Origin: Planctomycetaceae bacterium
GTDB lineage: Bacteria; Planctomycetota; Planctomycetia; Gemmatales; Gemmataceae
Length of the DNA: 64,000 nucleotides
NCBI GenBank assembly: GCA_013823135.1
Contig: PNLP01000003.1
Location: 124,001-188,000, forward strand
Direction: 5' to 3'
The notes below the pieces were generated by a model, which saw only the letters and a list, made by a program, of their open reading frames with translations, had not been told where the DNA came from and searched no databases. The position numbers and the translations under genes were made by a program. The stretch's first letter is position 1. Each line of letters begins with the position of its first letter. Shown here in pieces: positions 44,234 to 53,899 of this stretch.

Positions 44234-45412
44234 TCACGCTACATAAGCCCGTTCGGCGGCGGCGACGCCGCTGCCAGGTTCGATCTTCGCACCGGCACCC
44301 CGCAGCACTTGCTCCAGCGCCGCGAGTACCGTGAAGACGCAGTTCGGCCGGCTGTTCTGCCCCATGATGCCGATGCGCCAAGCCTTCCCCTTGAAGTCCC
44401 CAAGGCCGCCACCAATCTCGATGCCGAACTCGGTCAGTAGCCGCTTGCGGCCAGCGAGGTCGTCAACTCCGGCGGGAATTTTCACAGCGTTCAGTTGAGG
44501 CAACTGACAGTGCTTCGCCGCGGTGTACTCCATCCCCAGTGCCTCGAGGCCCGCCCGCAGTGCGAGGTGGTTCTTCTGGTGGCGGGCGAAGCGTGCTTCC
44601 AACCCTTCTTCGAGCACGAGCCGCAGCCCTTCACGCAGAGCATACACCATCGTGATCGGGGCCGTATGGTGGTACGAGCGGTCGCCGCCCCAGTAGCTCA
44701 TGATCGTCGTCAGGTCAAAGTACCAGCTCTGCACCTTCGTCTTGCGGCCCTTGAGCGCATCCACGGCACGCTGGCTGAAGCTCACCGGAGACATTCCCGG
44801 CGGGCAGCTCAAACCCTTTTGTGAGCAACTGAACGCCGCGTCCACTTCCCATTCATCGAGTTTCACCGGCGTGCAACCCAGGGAGGTTACGCAGTCCGTG
44901 ACGAGCAACGCGCCAAATTCATGGCACAGTTTTCCCAGTTGCGAGATGTCCTGACCCGCACCTGTCGAGGTTTCGGCGTGAACGATGCCGAGCACCTTCG
45001 GCCGCACTGTCTTCAGCGTTTCGCGGATGGTTTCCAGGTCGAACGACTGACCCCACGGAGCCTCTTTTACCGTCACCTGTGCACCGCACCGCCCCGCGAT
45101 TTCCACCATGCGGTTGCCGAAGTAGCCCATCGTGCAGATGACGGCCTTATCGCCCGGTTCGAGCAGATTCACGAGGCAGGTTTCCATCCCGGCGGTGCCC
45201 GTGGCCGAGATGGGGAACGTCAATTGGTTTTTCGTCTGGTACACTTCCCGCAACATCTCCTGCGTCTCGTTCATCATCGCGAGGAATTGCGGGTCGAGGT
45301 GACCGAGAAGCGGCGTGCTCATGACGGACAACACACGCGGGTGTGCATCGCTCGGGCCTGGACCGAGGAGGAGACGGGGAGAGGGATTCAACTGGCCGGG
45401 AATGCTGGACAT
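44234..45412 (-). CDS. Class V aminotransferase, alanine/serine-glyoxylate type
   Basis: 392 residues. PLP-dependent; the PLP lysine is in FSCSQKGLSCPPGMS, the motif of alanine-glyoxylate/serine-glyoxylate aminotransferases. GPGPSDAHPRVLSVMS at the start, SATGTAGMETCLVNLLEPGD, VHAETSTGAGQD and TDCVTSLGCTPV fit the same group. Alternative functions in the class (phosphonate or aspartate-like transaminases) are possible. The product starts at MSSIPGQL (45412). It is divergent from the GDPD gene. Confidence 0.9.
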   Translation of the reverse strand: MSSIPGQLNPSPRLLLGPGPSDAHPRVLSVMSTPLLGHLDPQFLAMMNETQEMLREVYQTKNQLTFPISATGTAGMETCLVNLLEPGDKAVICTMGYFGNRMVEIAGRCGAQVTVKEAPWGQSFDLETIRETLKTVRPKVLGIVHAETSTGAGQDISQLGKLCHEFGALLVTDCVTSLGCTPVKLDEWEVDAAFSCSQKGLSCPPGMSPVSFSQRAVDALKGRKTKVQSWYFDLTTIMSYWGGDRSYHHTAPITMVYALREGLRLVLEEGLEARFARHQKNHLALRAGLEALGMEYTAAKHCQLPQLNAVKIPAGVDDLAGRKRLLTEFGIEIGGGLGDFKGKAWRIGIMGQNSRPNCVFTVLAALEQVLRGAGAKIEPGSGVAAAERAYVA

Positions 45413-45503
45413 CGGATCGCTCGTTCGGGGAAGGTTTCGCGGGGCTTTCGCCCTGAGTTGATTTATCATAGGGCCACACCCGAAATTCACAGGGAGCCGA
45501 ACC

Positions 45504-46334
45504 GTGTTCCATCGTTATTTCGTCCTCGTGTTCGCGTTCCTGCCAGGCATCCTCGCTGCAGCCGACCCTGCGACTTCGCCTGAAAATGCTCGTGCAGCAG
45601 GGAAGGTGAAGGAGGTGATCGGTCACAAGGGATCGTGTGCCGACAGACCCGAAAACACGCTGGCCAGCATTCGCCGGGCGGCGGAAGCGGGTGCCCACGC
45701 GGCCGAAGTAGACGTTCGCACCACGAAGGACGGCTTCCTGGTCTGCATGCACGACGACACTTTGGACCGCACGACTGATGCAAAGGGAAAGGTTTCCGAG
45801 TTCACACTTGCCGAGATCAAGAAACTCGATGCCGGAAGCAAATTCGACAAGAAATTCGCAAGCGAGCGTGTGCCGACCCTGCAAGAAGTGCTGACCACTG
45901 CCAAGGGCAAGGTTGGCGTGATGCTCGACCTGAAGGAACCCGACGAGGCTTATGTCAAGAAGATCGTGGCCGAGGTGCGGGAACACGGTGAACCGAAGCG
46001 AGTTGTCGTGGGCGTCCGGTCGATCGAGCACGCCAGGCTGTTTGCCAAGCTCCTCCCCGAGGCGCGACAAATCGGTCTGATCCCCACCGAGAAGGACATC
46101 GAACCCTTCGCCGAGGCTGGCGTGAAGGTGATTCGCCTCTGGCCCAAATGGCTCACAGATGCCTCTCTCGTTCCACGAGTCCGCAAACTCGGATGCGAGC
46201 TTCACATCGGCACCGGAATGGGCACAAAAGCGGAAGTGTTGCCGTTGCTGGCACACTCGCCAGAATCCCTGTCGAGCGACGACCCTGGGCAACTTCTCAA
46301 GACGTTGGCCGAACTCACCGGACCCAAGAAGTGA
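45504..46334 (+). CDS. Secreted glycerophosphodiester phosphodiesterase
   Basis: 276 residues, signal peptide MFHRYFVLVFAFLPGILAA. GDPD motifs: VIGHKGSCADRPENTLASI (usually HRG; here HKG), AAEVDVRTTKDGFLVCMHD with the calcium-binding acidic pair and catalytic His, and GVMLDLKEPDE. Such enzymes split deacylated phospholipids to glycerol 3-phosphate. The HRG-to-HKG change is common in some branches and does not rule out activity. Transcribed divergently from the aminotransferase. Confidence 0.9.
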   Translation: MFHRYFVLVFAFLPGILAAADPATSPENARAAGKVKEVIGHKGSCADRPENTLASIRRAAEAGAHAAEVDVRTTKDGFLVCMHDDTLDRTTDAKGKVSEFTLAEIKKLDAGSKFDKKFASERVPTLQEVLTTAKGKVGVMLDLKEPDEAYVKKIVAEVREHGEPKRVVVGVRSIEHARLFAKLLPEARQIGLIPTEKDIEPFAEAGVKVIRLWPKWLTDASLVPRVRKLGCELHIGTGMGTKAEVLPLLAHSPESLSSDDPGQLLKTLAELTGPKK

Positions 46335-46451
46335 GAAAATCCCCGCATCTGGCGAGCGAATGACCCTACAGGAGTGTTCGCGAAGCCTGAACCTGAATGC
46401 GGAATCAACCCTCCGTTCTGGTGGAGCGGAACACTTCCAGGAGAAATCACG

Positions 46452-47381
46452 ATGGGTGGCACCCGTTGGTCGGATGATGAATATGTCGAACGAGCCGTGT
46501 CGCGGAAAAAGTCTGGTAAAGATGCGTTCGAGCACAATGAGGACATTCGCGCCGGCCGTGCTCAGAGCGGCGTCCACCAGAAGATGAACCCTCGCGGCGT
46601 GATCGTCCGCGAATCGCGCGACAGCGAAGCCCACCCCGAGAGCCACGCCGTCGCTGTTCTGTTCGATGTCACGGGCAGCATGCAATCCGTGCCGCGCGTC
46701 TTGCAGGCGAACCTCCCCCGGCTGATGAACCTGCTCATCCGCAAGGGGTATCTCGAACACCCCCAGATCATGGTTGGTGCGATCGGCGACGCGACCTGCG
46801 ACCAGGCTCCACTTCAAATTGGGCAATTCGAGTCGGGGATCGAAATCGAGGAAGACCTCGGCAAGCTCTACCTCGAAGGCGGCGGCGGGCCGTCGATCAC
46901 CGAATCGTACGAGCTCGCGATGTACTTCATGGCCTGGCACACGGCCCTCGATTGCTATGAAAAGCGCGGCAAGAAGGGTTACCTGTTCGTGATCGGCGAC
47001 GAGGCACCGTACCCGAAGGTGAAGCAGAAGGAGATCCAGGCCGTTATCGGCGACGGTATTCAGGGCGACATCCCGTTCCCCGATGTGATCACCAAACTCC
47101 AGCAGCGATACGAGGTCTATTACATCATCCCCAAGATGACGCATCACTGGGGGAACGAGGAGATCCGCAAGAAGTGGGTCGATCTCCTTGGCCAAAACGT
47201 GCTCCGGCTCGAAGACCCCGCCGGCATCTGCGAGCTCATCGCGTCGGTGATCGGGCTCACCGAAGACAAGTTGGACCTCACCAACGTGGAGTCCGACCTT
47301 GCGGAGGCCGGCACCTCGCAAACCGTGGCCCGCGCCGTCAGTGCATCCGTGGTTCCGGTGGCGACACGCGGACGCAAGTAA
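46452..47381 (+). CDS. VWA-like (MIDAS) protein
   Basis: 309 residues without signal. The segment HAVAVLFDVTGSMQSVPRVLQ is a MIDAS DxTGSM motif of von Willebrand A domains, followed by MVGAIGDATCDQAPLQIGQF (the second metal-site part) and YLFVIGDEAPYP. MIDAS proteins bind ligands through a metal ion, often as part of chaperone/AAA systems, though no AAA gene is nearby. The start MGGTRWSDDEY is preferred over a frame from 46374. It faces bS21 (minus) with a shared hairpin. Confidence 0.8.
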   Translation: MGGTRWSDDEYVERAVSRKKSGKDAFEHNEDIRAGRAQSGVHQKMNPRGVIVRESRDSEAHPESHAVAVLFDVTGSMQSVPRVLQANLPRLMNLLIRKGYLEHPQIMVGAIGDATCDQAPLQIGQFESGIEIEEDLGKLYLEGGGGPSITESYELAMYFMAWHTALDCYEKRGKKGYLFVIGDEAPYPKVKQKEIQAVIGDGIQGDIPFPDVITKLQQRYEVYYIIPKMTHHWGNEEIRKKWVDLLGQNVLRLEDPAGICELIASVIGLTEDKLDLTNVESDLAEAGTSQTVARAVSASVVPVATRGRK

Positions 47382-47411
47382 GCGACGCCGATAACTAACC
47401 CAGATGACTCA

Positions 47412-47443
47412 CCCTGCGGGCAAGGAATGGCCTTGGCGCAGGG
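47412..47443. terminator. Hairpin between convergent genes
   Basis: Bulged inverted repeat CCCTGCG..CAAGG / CCTTG.CGCAGGG around AATGG. Lies in the 74-base gap where the VWA gene (ends 47381) and bS21 gene (ends 47456) converge. Confidence 0.6.
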
Positions 47444-47455
47444 CTCTCCACTCAT

Positions 47456-47704
47456 TCACACCGGCGGTGAAGGTTGCTTCCCCTCACGCATCGCTTGACG
47501 TGTGGCGTCGCGGCTCTTGACCCACTTCATGAACTCCTTGTACCTGCGAATCTCGGTGTTGCGAACGAAGTACTGCGTCCCGAGCGGCCAACTGCTTGGC
47601 TTACAAGGCTTGCGGTAGATTCGTTGGCGTTCAACCAGTTTCTTGAAACGTCGAAGTGCCTGACCGATTGGCTCCCCATCGTGGAGCCGCATTCGGAGAC
47701 CCAT
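47456..47704 (-). CDS. rpsU: 30S ribosomal protein S21 (bS21)
   Basis: 82 residues from MGLRMRLHDGEPIGQALRRFKKLVE. The pattern basic-aromatic with GEPIGQALRRFKK and a C-terminal KWVKSRDATR is that of bacterial S21 with an extended tail. An ATG six bases earlier (47710) is possible. It is a common planctomycete/Gram-negative protein and fits a lone gene. The frame is also open 34 codons further upstream, without family features. Confidence 0.85.
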   Translation of the reverse strand: MGLRMRLHDGEPIGQALRRFKKLVERQRIYRKPCKPSSWPLGTQYFVRNTEIRRYKEFMKWVKSRDATRQAMREGKQPSPPV

Positions 47705-47936
47705 AATCATGCGTCTTGACGGCTGACGCGATGCCGGTGGATTGTGCGGCCGAGTGACCGCAAAATGTGAGGAAGCCGGAATGGTTCCTCTCGATGAAGT
47801 AAGATTACCCATTCAAAGAGTGACGGTCAAGCAAGCTGCGGAAAAGAAGCCACCCGTTACACTTCAGGAAGAAACAATCGATCCGGGGGCGGCTGTCGTC
47901 TGAATAGGTAAGTGGTTCCGCGCCCGCACGGGGACG

Positions 47937-50606
47937 ATGACGATGCTTCTCAGAACCCTCCCAATCGCTGCTGCGTTTGCCCTGCTCACCTCGCCCGCTC
48001 TCGGCGATGACAAGGAACTCGCAGTCAAGGCGCAGGCCGCGTTCAAGACGCACTGTTACCGTTGCCACGGGCAGGATGGCGCGGTCGAAGGTGGCGTGAA
48101 CTACATCACCGATCTGGCGAAACTTGTGGGCCGCAAAAAGGTGGTCCCCAAAGACCCCGCCGCGAGCCGACTGTTTCGTCGAATCGACGACGGCACCATG
48201 CCGCCCCCCGGCGAGAAGATTCGACCGACAGCCGAGGAAATCAACGACATCAAGAAGTGGATCGCGGCCGGGGCTTCCGGCGGAGATGCCGTCCCCACGC
48301 GGACCACAATCACCACCGCCGACACGTACAACTTCATCCTCGCGGACCTCGAAACGATGGACCGCCGCACCCGGCGATTCCAGCGATACTTCTCACTCGC
48401 TCACCTGCACAACGCCGGCCTCGGCGACGAGGAACTCCAGACATACCGCAACGCCCTGAACAAGCTGGTCAATAGTCTGTCGTGGGGGTCGAAGGTCGTG
48501 AATCCGGTCGCGATTGACCCGCTGAAGACCGTGCTGCGGATCGACCTCCGCTGGTACGTCTGGGACGCGACCATCTGGAACCGCATCTTGCAGGAATACC
48601 CCTACGGCATCCTCGAAGACACCACCGCCGCTCGCGCCGCAAGCGTTGGCACACTCACGAAGGTGCCACTGATTCGGGCCGATTGGTTCGTCGCCACGGC
48701 GAGCCGCGCCCCGCTTTACTACGATGTGCTGCAGCTTCCCGCGAGCATCACCGAAGTCGAGAAGTTGCTACGCGTCGATGCCATCGCCGACATTCAACAA
48801 GAGCGAGTCGCTCGCGCCGCGTTCAACGGCAGCGGCATATCACGATTCAACCGCATCCTCGAACGCCACGACTCCGCCCACGGCATGTACTGGCGGACCT
48901 ACGACTTCGACGAACCGCCCGCGAACCTCGGCGACCGGCTCAACGGTAATCTCGTCCCGGACCCGCGAAACGTGTTTGCCTTTCCGCTCGGGCCGGCGGG
49001 GCTCGCGGAGTTCCCGTTCAAGCATGCGGGCGGCGAGGCCATCTTCGCGCTTCCGAACGGTATGCACGCCTACTACATCATGAACGCGAACAACAACCGG
49101 CTCGACAAAGCGCCTCAGGCGATCGTGAGCGATCCCAAGCGACCGGACCGTGCGGTCGAAGCGGGCGTGTCGTGCATGTCGTGCCACGTCACCGGGATCA
49201 TCCCGAAAGCCGATCAGGTGTTCGACCACCTTGCGAAGAACCCGAAAGCATTCACGCGAGCCGAGGGTGACCTGATCAAGGCGTTGTACCCTGGCAAGGA
49301 TATCGTGCTGAAGCAGATGGAAGACGACGCCAAGCGGTATGCCGAAACTGTGGCCAAGACCGGTGCCCGCGTGTCGAAGTACGAGGCCGTCAGCACCATC
49401 ACTCTGAAGTACGAAGCTGATCTCGATCTCGAAACGGCCGCGGCGGAAGTGGGGCAGACGCCCAACCAACTCCGCGAGAAGATCGACGTGTCCGAGACAC
49501 TTCGCAAGCACTTCGGGGCACTCCGTGCTGCCGGCGGCACCGTGAGTCGCCAAATCTGGTTGCAGGCATTCGGCGACCTCACCCGCGAGTTGCGGCTCGG
49601 CACGCTCTTCCTGGCGAGCCTGAATGGTCCCACGAACGCCGACAATACGGGCGAAATCGACCCGCTCGAATCACGTGACGGCACCGCGAACCAGATGGCA
49701 TTCGCCGCCGATGGCCTGCGGGCCGTGGTCGCGAGTGGCGATCGCAGCGTGCGGCTGTGGGATGTGGAGGGTCGCCGCGACGTGAAGCGGTTCGTCGGGC
49801 ACACGGGAAGCGTCTGGTCGGTGGCACTTTCCACCGACGGCAAATACGCAATCAGCGGCAGCATGGATGGCACAGCCCGAGTGTGGGACATGTACAGCGG
49901 CTTGCAGCTGCAAAAGTACGCGGACCATTCGAGCCTCGTGAGCGCGGTTGCGTTCAACCCGAACGGAAAGTGGGGGATCTCGGGCGGTTTCGATGGCGTG
50001 GTGGCCGCTTGGAAGGTCGCCAACGGCGAGGAACTCTGGCGGCTCGAAAAGCTCGGGACAGTAACCGCGATCGCCGTGGACCCGACCGGGAGCTATCTCC
50101 TCGTCGCGGCGAACCGGCAGGTCCACATGCTGGAGCTCGCTACGGGCAAGACCATACGCACCCACGGCAAGTTCACGGCTCCGGTGGTCAGTCTGAGCAT
50201 CAGCCCAAACGGGAAGTGGTACGCGGCTGGCGGCGACGACGGAACCACTCGCGTGTGGAAACTCGGCGAGAACGCAGCCGACTACACACTTGCGGGTCAC
50301 GACGGTCCCGTGCGGTCCGTCGTTGTGAAGGACGGCGGCAAGTGGGTACTCACTGCGGGTGCGGACAGCACCGTTCGACTCTGGGATACGAGCATGAAGA
50401 AGGAAGCGATTGCGGTCTTCAAGAAGCACGGCCCGCCCGTGGTGTCCGCGACGTTCCTGTCGAACGGCACTCAGACACTCTCCGGCGACCGCGACATGAC
50501 CGTTTTGCCCTGGAAGATCGACAAGTTCATGGGGCCACGGCCGATGCAGCCACCCGAGAAGATCGAACTCCCAGCCCCGGAAGAGAGGATCCCCTACGCG
50601 AAGTGA
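47937..50606 (+). CDS. Secreted multi-heme (PSCyt-like) and WD40 fusion protein
   Basis: 889 residues with signal peptide (MTMLLRTLPIAAAFALLTSPALG). A cytochrome-c domain (about 25-115) has CYRCHGQDGAVEGG and later GTMPPPGEKIRPTAEEI, the planctomycete cytochrome C type 1 pattern. A second CxxCH (CMSCHVTG) lies near 412. From about 585 to 870 there are seven or so WD40 units (for example DRSVRLWDVEGRRDVKRFVG, DGTARVWDMYSGLQL, DSTVRLWDTSMKKEAI). The middle is unassigned. Probably a periplasmic redox or sensory scaffold. No DUF1549/1553 or DUF1501 genes adjoin this copy. Confidence 0.88.
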   Translation: MTMLLRTLPIAAAFALLTSPALGDDKELAVKAQAAFKTHCYRCHGQDGAVEGGVNYITDLAKLVGRKKVVPKDPAASRLFRRIDDGTMPPPGEKIRPTAEEINDIKKWIAAGASGGDAVPTRTTITTADTYNFILADLETMDRRTRRFQRYFSLAHLHNAGLGDEELQTYRNALNKLVNSLSWGSKVVNPVAIDPLKTVLRIDLRWYVWDATIWNRILQEYPYGILEDTTAARAASVGTLTKVPLIRADWFVATASRAPLYYDVLQLPASITEVEKLLRVDAIADIQQERVARAAFNGSGISRFNRILERHDSAHGMYWRTYDFDEPPANLGDRLNGNLVPDPRNVFAFPLGPAGLAEFPFKHAGGEAIFALPNGMHAYYIMNANNNRLDKAPQAIVSDPKRPDRAVEAGVSCMSCHVTGIIPKADQVFDHLAKNPKAFTRAEGDLIKALYPGKDIVLKQMEDDAKRYAETVAKTGARVSKYEAVSTITLKYEADLDLETAAAEVGQTPNQLREKIDVSETLRKHFGALRAAGGTVSRQIWLQAFGDLTRELRLGTLFLASLNGPTNADNTGEIDPLESRDGTANQMAFAADGLRAVVASGDRSVRLWDVEGRRDVKRFVGHTGSVWSVALSTDGKYAISGSMDGTARVWDMYSGLQLQKYADHSSLVSAVAFNPNGKWGISGGFDGVVAAWKVANGEELWRLEKLGTVTAIAVDPTGSYLLVAANRQVHMLELATGKTIRTHGKFTAPVVSLSISPNGKWYAAGGDDGTTRVWKLGENAADYTLAGHDGPVRSVVVKDGGKWVLTAGADSTVRLWDTSMKKEAIAVFKKHGPPVVSATFLSNGTQTLSGDRDMTVLPWKIDKFMGPRPMQPPEKIELPAPEERIPYAK

Positions 50607-50613
50607 GCACCTG

Positions 50614-51693
50614 CTATGCTGGGACAGTTGCGAGCTTTTCAAGCTGATCGAGAAGCCGACGCTGCCCCAGCGCGATCATCACCGAATCGGCTTCAATGAT
50701 CGTATCTTGGGGCGGGTTGTACAACAGGTCGCCGTTCGGCCGCACGATGCCAACGACCAGGATTCCTAGATCTGCGTGAATCCGCGAGTGTCGGAGCGAT
50801 TGTGTGGCGAGCACACTGCCTGGGGCAATTCTGATCTCTTCAATTTGGAGGTCGAGGAATTCGGGCCGGGTGGCGAGTTCCATGAAGTGCAGGACAGCGG
50901 GCCGCAACACTGCCTGCACCACCCGGTGCCCCCCTGCGAGGTATGGCGAGATGATCTTGTTCGCGCCCACCTTGCGGAGCTTCACCTCCGCATCTTCTTC
51001 CTCGGCACGGGCAACAATGAGTAGTTTCGAGTTGAGTAGCCGGGCACTCAGCGTGATGTAGAGGTTGTCTGCGTCGGTGCCCACGACGGTGATCAACGCT
51101 CGCGCACGCTCGATACCGGCCTTGCGGAGCATCTCGTCTGTCGTCGCGTCCCCCTGAATTGCCAGGCAATGCGTGTACGGCAAATCTTTGAGCAACTCGG
51201 GGGACTTGTCGAGCAGCACGAACCACTTCTTCTGCCGGTCGAGTTCGGCGCACACAATCTTTCCCATGCGGCCGTAGCCACACACAATCAAGTGCCCGGT
51301 CAGGGTCTCGAGTTTCTCGTCCACCCATTTCCTCCCGATGGTCTGTTTGAGTTCACCCGTAACCACCGCCCGAACCAGTTCGGAAGCGAAGTAGGCGAGC
51401 GTGAAGATTCCGCTATACGCGAGTACGATCGTGAACACCCGCCCGGCAGTCTTCAACTCGTGGGTCTCGCCATAGCCGATGGTCGTGAGCGTGATGGCCG
51501 TCATGTAGAAGCCATCGAAGTACGACCAATGGTCGCCTTCGATCCAGCGGTAGCCCACCGTGCCGATGCCCAGAAGCATGGCAGGAATGAGTACCGCAGC
51601 CCAGAGACGGCGAGGGATGTTCGTCCGCAGCCACCGCGCGCTCTTGCGAAAAGCCGAGCGGGCGTGGATCAACCATCGCCGGGCGTCCGTCAT
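50614..51693 (-). CDS. Potassium channel with RCK (TrkA) domain
   Basis: 359 residues. Two membrane segments frame a selectivity filter TTIGYGE (residues 71-77). An RCK_N/TrkA-N domain follows: HLIVCGYGRMGKIVCAELD with the NAD-binding glycines, and ALITVVGTDADNLYITLSARLL, then a TrkA-C-like region. Likely an MthK/Kch-type gated K+ channel controlled by a cytosolic ligand. The start at 51693 overlaps the end of the upstream gene by 4 bases (ATGA), so the two are co-translated. Confidence 0.92.
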   Translation of the reverse strand: MTDARRWLIHARSAFRKSARWLRTNIPRRLWAAVLIPAMLLGIGTVGYRWIEGDHWSYFDGFYMTAITLTTIGYGETHELKTAGRVFTIVLAYSGIFTLAYFASELVRAVVTGELKQTIGRKWVDEKLETLTGHLIVCGYGRMGKIVCAELDRQKKWFVLLDKSPELLKDLPYTHCLAIQGDATTDEMLRKAGIERARALITVVGTDADNLYITLSARLLNSKLLIVARAEEEDAEVKLRKVGANKIISPYLAGGHRVVQAVLRPAVLHFMELATRPEFLDLQIEEIRIAPGSVLATQSLRHSRIHADLGILVVGIVRPNGDLLYNPPQDTIIEADSVMIALGQRRLLDQLEKLATVPA

Positions 51694-53102
51694 GGAGCGC
51701 CTCCCAATTTGTCGGCCGCTTCCACGCATCTCGCAAGGAGTTGGTCTCGCCGCTTGGAGTTCACGTAGCGCCCGTGTTGCTCGGCCCACTCGCGGGTCTG
51801 CTCGATCAACTTTCGCAGTGATGCGACAGCACCCGGATCACGAATTGGTGATCCGACTGCAACCGGAGGCGTGTGTGCGAACGCTCCCATAGCGGAGTGG
51901 CACCGCACCGCAACCCACCCGGCGTCGGGCAGCCGCTCGGTGAGCTCGGCACGATAACAACCCGCTTCCGGATCATGTTGAGCCTTCACTCTGCTGATAA
52001 TGCGGCCATTCGCGACCAGGGCCAGATCATCGAATGGACCAAGTGAACGGGCCGTCGCGTGGATTTCGGAACCCGAGACCGTGCAGTTGATGAGTGAGCC
52101 ACTGGTGGCAAAGATGTGCCCAGCGCGAACAGCAGCGATCCAGCTTGGTTCGGCAGTCGAGATCTTCGCATACGTCCGCATCGCTGCGAGCGGCACCTTG
52201 TTGCTGTCCTTGCTACTGCCACCAACCAACGGCACGAGAACGCCAGCGTCCCACAGCCGATACACCCACGGCAACAGCGGGACTTTTCGCGGACCGGGGT
52301 TCACCTCAATCGCATCGATCTTCCCGAGAATCGCCGCGATCAACGCTTCGCCGCCAACCAATCCGCCGGTTGGCTCGAAGGCATCGACCCACACCCGCAA
52401 GCCACCCTTACGGCCGCACTGATCGCACCAGTCGCAGATGCCCCAGTCGTCGGGTTCCTCGCCGCCGAACGTGAGCGGGAACACCGGGCGATGCGAGTTC
52501 AACAACCCAACAGTACCCAGCACGGGGTGCGTGTTCAGCGTGTTGACGAACACCTTGTGACCGTCGCGTTCCAGCAAAGGAACCTGCCCACTGAACGCCG
52601 TCAGGTTGGGAACCGTGAGGTAAGCGGTGCCGTTCTGAGCTGGGAATCGCTGAACGGTGGCAAGCAGGTTCACCACGTCCACCCCCTCGGCAGCCGCTTC
52701 GAGGAGTGCATCGTGTGGGGTCAAGAAGTGGCATCGCGTATCGACCGAGACCCAGCCGTCGGCATGCGGGTCGGTCCAGCGTGCGATGGCCAACCGCAAC
52801 GAGAGTTGGCCATCGCCGAGCGTTACGGTCTCATCGACTGGTCTGTACTCGGGGCCTTTGGTGACCTGAACACGCAGCGGAACACCGGCGGGCAACGGAA
52901 TCTCACAGGCACCGTCGATGGTGAACCAGAGATCACGCGCAAGGTTCAGATGCCCGCCGACGACTTCGTTCCGGCCGACGGGAAACTCGACTGAGCGGCC
53001 GAGCGGCGCGAAGTGTGTTCCGTCCACCGTGGATACGCGAACCCGAACTGGGGTTGGCTTTCCACTACCCGCTTCGTTGATTCGAACGTGAACATTGAGC
53101 AT
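51690..53102 (-). CDS. CehA/McbA-like (PHP-type) metallohydrolase
   Basis: 470 residues. A beta-rich N-terminal region (1-125) precedes DTRCHFLTPHDALLEAAAEGVD (given by the two His and the acidic end), as in PHP-like CehA/McbA proteins. The later HPVLGTVGLLNSH and GEALIAAILGKIDAIEVNPG fit such a TIM-barrel-like fold. Two cysteine pairs (CDWCDQCG) around residue 225 are unusual and might bind zinc. Probable metal-dependent hydrolase; substrate unknown. It overlaps the K+ channel start by 4 bases. Confidence 0.75.
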   Translation of the reverse strand: MLNVHVRINEAGSGKPTPVRVRVSTVDGTHFAPLGRSVEFPVGRNEVVGGHLNLARDLWFTIDGACEIPLPAGVPLRVQVTKGPEYRPVDETVTLGDGQLSLRLAIARWTDPHADGWVSVDTRCHFLTPHDALLEAAAEGVDVVNLLATVQRFPAQNGTAYLTVPNLTAFSGQVPLLERDGHKVFVNTLNTHPVLGTVGLLNSHRPVFPLTFGGEEPDDWGICDWCDQCGRKGGLRVWVDAFEPTGGLVGGEALIAAILGKIDAIEVNPGPRKVPLLPWVYRLWDAGVLVPLVGGSSKDSNKVPLAAMRTYAKISTAEPSWIAAVRAGHIFATSGSLINCTVSGSEIHATARSLGPFDDLALVANGRIISRVKAQHDPEAGCYRAELTERLPDAGWVAVRCHSAMGAFAHTPPVAVGSPIRDPGAVASLRKLIEQTREWAEQHGRYVNSKRRDQLLARCVEAADKLGGAP

Positions 53103-53111
53103 GGAATTGAA

Positions 53112-53828
53112 CTACGATTGTAAGAACGCACGCCATTCGCCGTCGGGGTGCAGCACCTCGTTCGGGCGGAACCGGGCCTTGTATTCGAGCGACCGGCAAC
53201 CCGCGACGTAGTACCCCAGATAAACGTAGGGCAGTTGTCTGCGACCCGCTTCACGCAGAATGCAGAGTACGTTGTACGTGCCGAGTGAGCAGTCGCGTTC
53301 TTCCGGGTCGTGGAAGTAGTAGATTGCCGAGAACCCCTCGGGAAGCACATCGACGTAACCAACGCCAACAAGTTTGTCGTTCAGGAAGTAGCACCACTCC
53401 TCGGTGGGAATGGGGTTATCGACGAACGTGTCCGCATACGCGGTCGGTGATTCAGGGGCGTGTTGTTGCCAGCCCACGGTGAGGTGCTGAGCCGCGTGGA
53501 AGCGGTCGTACAGGTCGAGTTTCGCCCGCGTCACCCGCGGTGCCCCGATCACGAGGGTCACCTCTCCGTCGTTCGCAGCAGCGGCCCGTCTCTGACTTCG
53601 ATCTGGTTTAAATGTTGCAACGGGTACTCGCAACGATTGACATGCCTGGCACGTTCCGCACTCAGGCTTGAACAAGGCGTGCCCGAATCGCCGCCAGCCG
53701 TTCTGGAGCCGGAAGAGGTACTCTTCAGGAGTGAGTTGAGCGACTACTTCGTAAGTGAGTTGCGACTGCTCTTGCGGCAGATAACTGCACGGGCTCGGTG
53801 GCGGCGTGTAGACAATGAGGGAAATCAT
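53112..53828 (-). CDS. bpt: Aspartate/glutamate leucyltransferase-type aminoacyl-tRNA protein transferase
   Basis: Adds an amino acid from tRNA to protein N-termini for N-degron proteolysis. 238 residues. Family marks: PCSYLPQEQSQLTYEVV at the start and CGTCQACQSLRVPV (the second of two cysteine clusters), then the acyltransferase part with VGYVDVLPEGFSAIYYFHDP and LPYVYLGYYVAGCRSLEYKA. Bpt and Ate cannot be separated reliably by eye. The start at 53828 opens just after a non-coding stretch. mqnD follows on the same strand. Confidence 0.88.
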   Translation of the reverse strand: MISLIVYTPPPSPCSYLPQEQSQLTYEVVAQLTPEEYLFRLQNGWRRFGHALFKPECGTCQACQSLRVPVATFKPDRSQRRAAAANDGEVTLVIGAPRVTRAKLDLYDRFHAAQHLTVGWQQHAPESPTAYADTFVDNPIPTEEWCYFLNDKLVGVGYVDVLPEGFSAIYYFHDPEERDCSLGTYNVLCILREAGRRQLPYVYLGYYVAGCRSLEYKARFRPNEVLHPDGEWRAFLQS

Positions 53829-53899
53829 AAACGTCGATTGTGGATCGCCGATTGCGGAATGTAAAGGCGCAGCCCAAGCAGAGCTGCGCCCCACATTCT

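Noticed and set aside
45147..47321. Minus-strand open frame of 724 codons
   Set aside because: Runs antisense through the GDPD and VWA genes and in a shifted frame into the aminotransferase gene; shadow composition.
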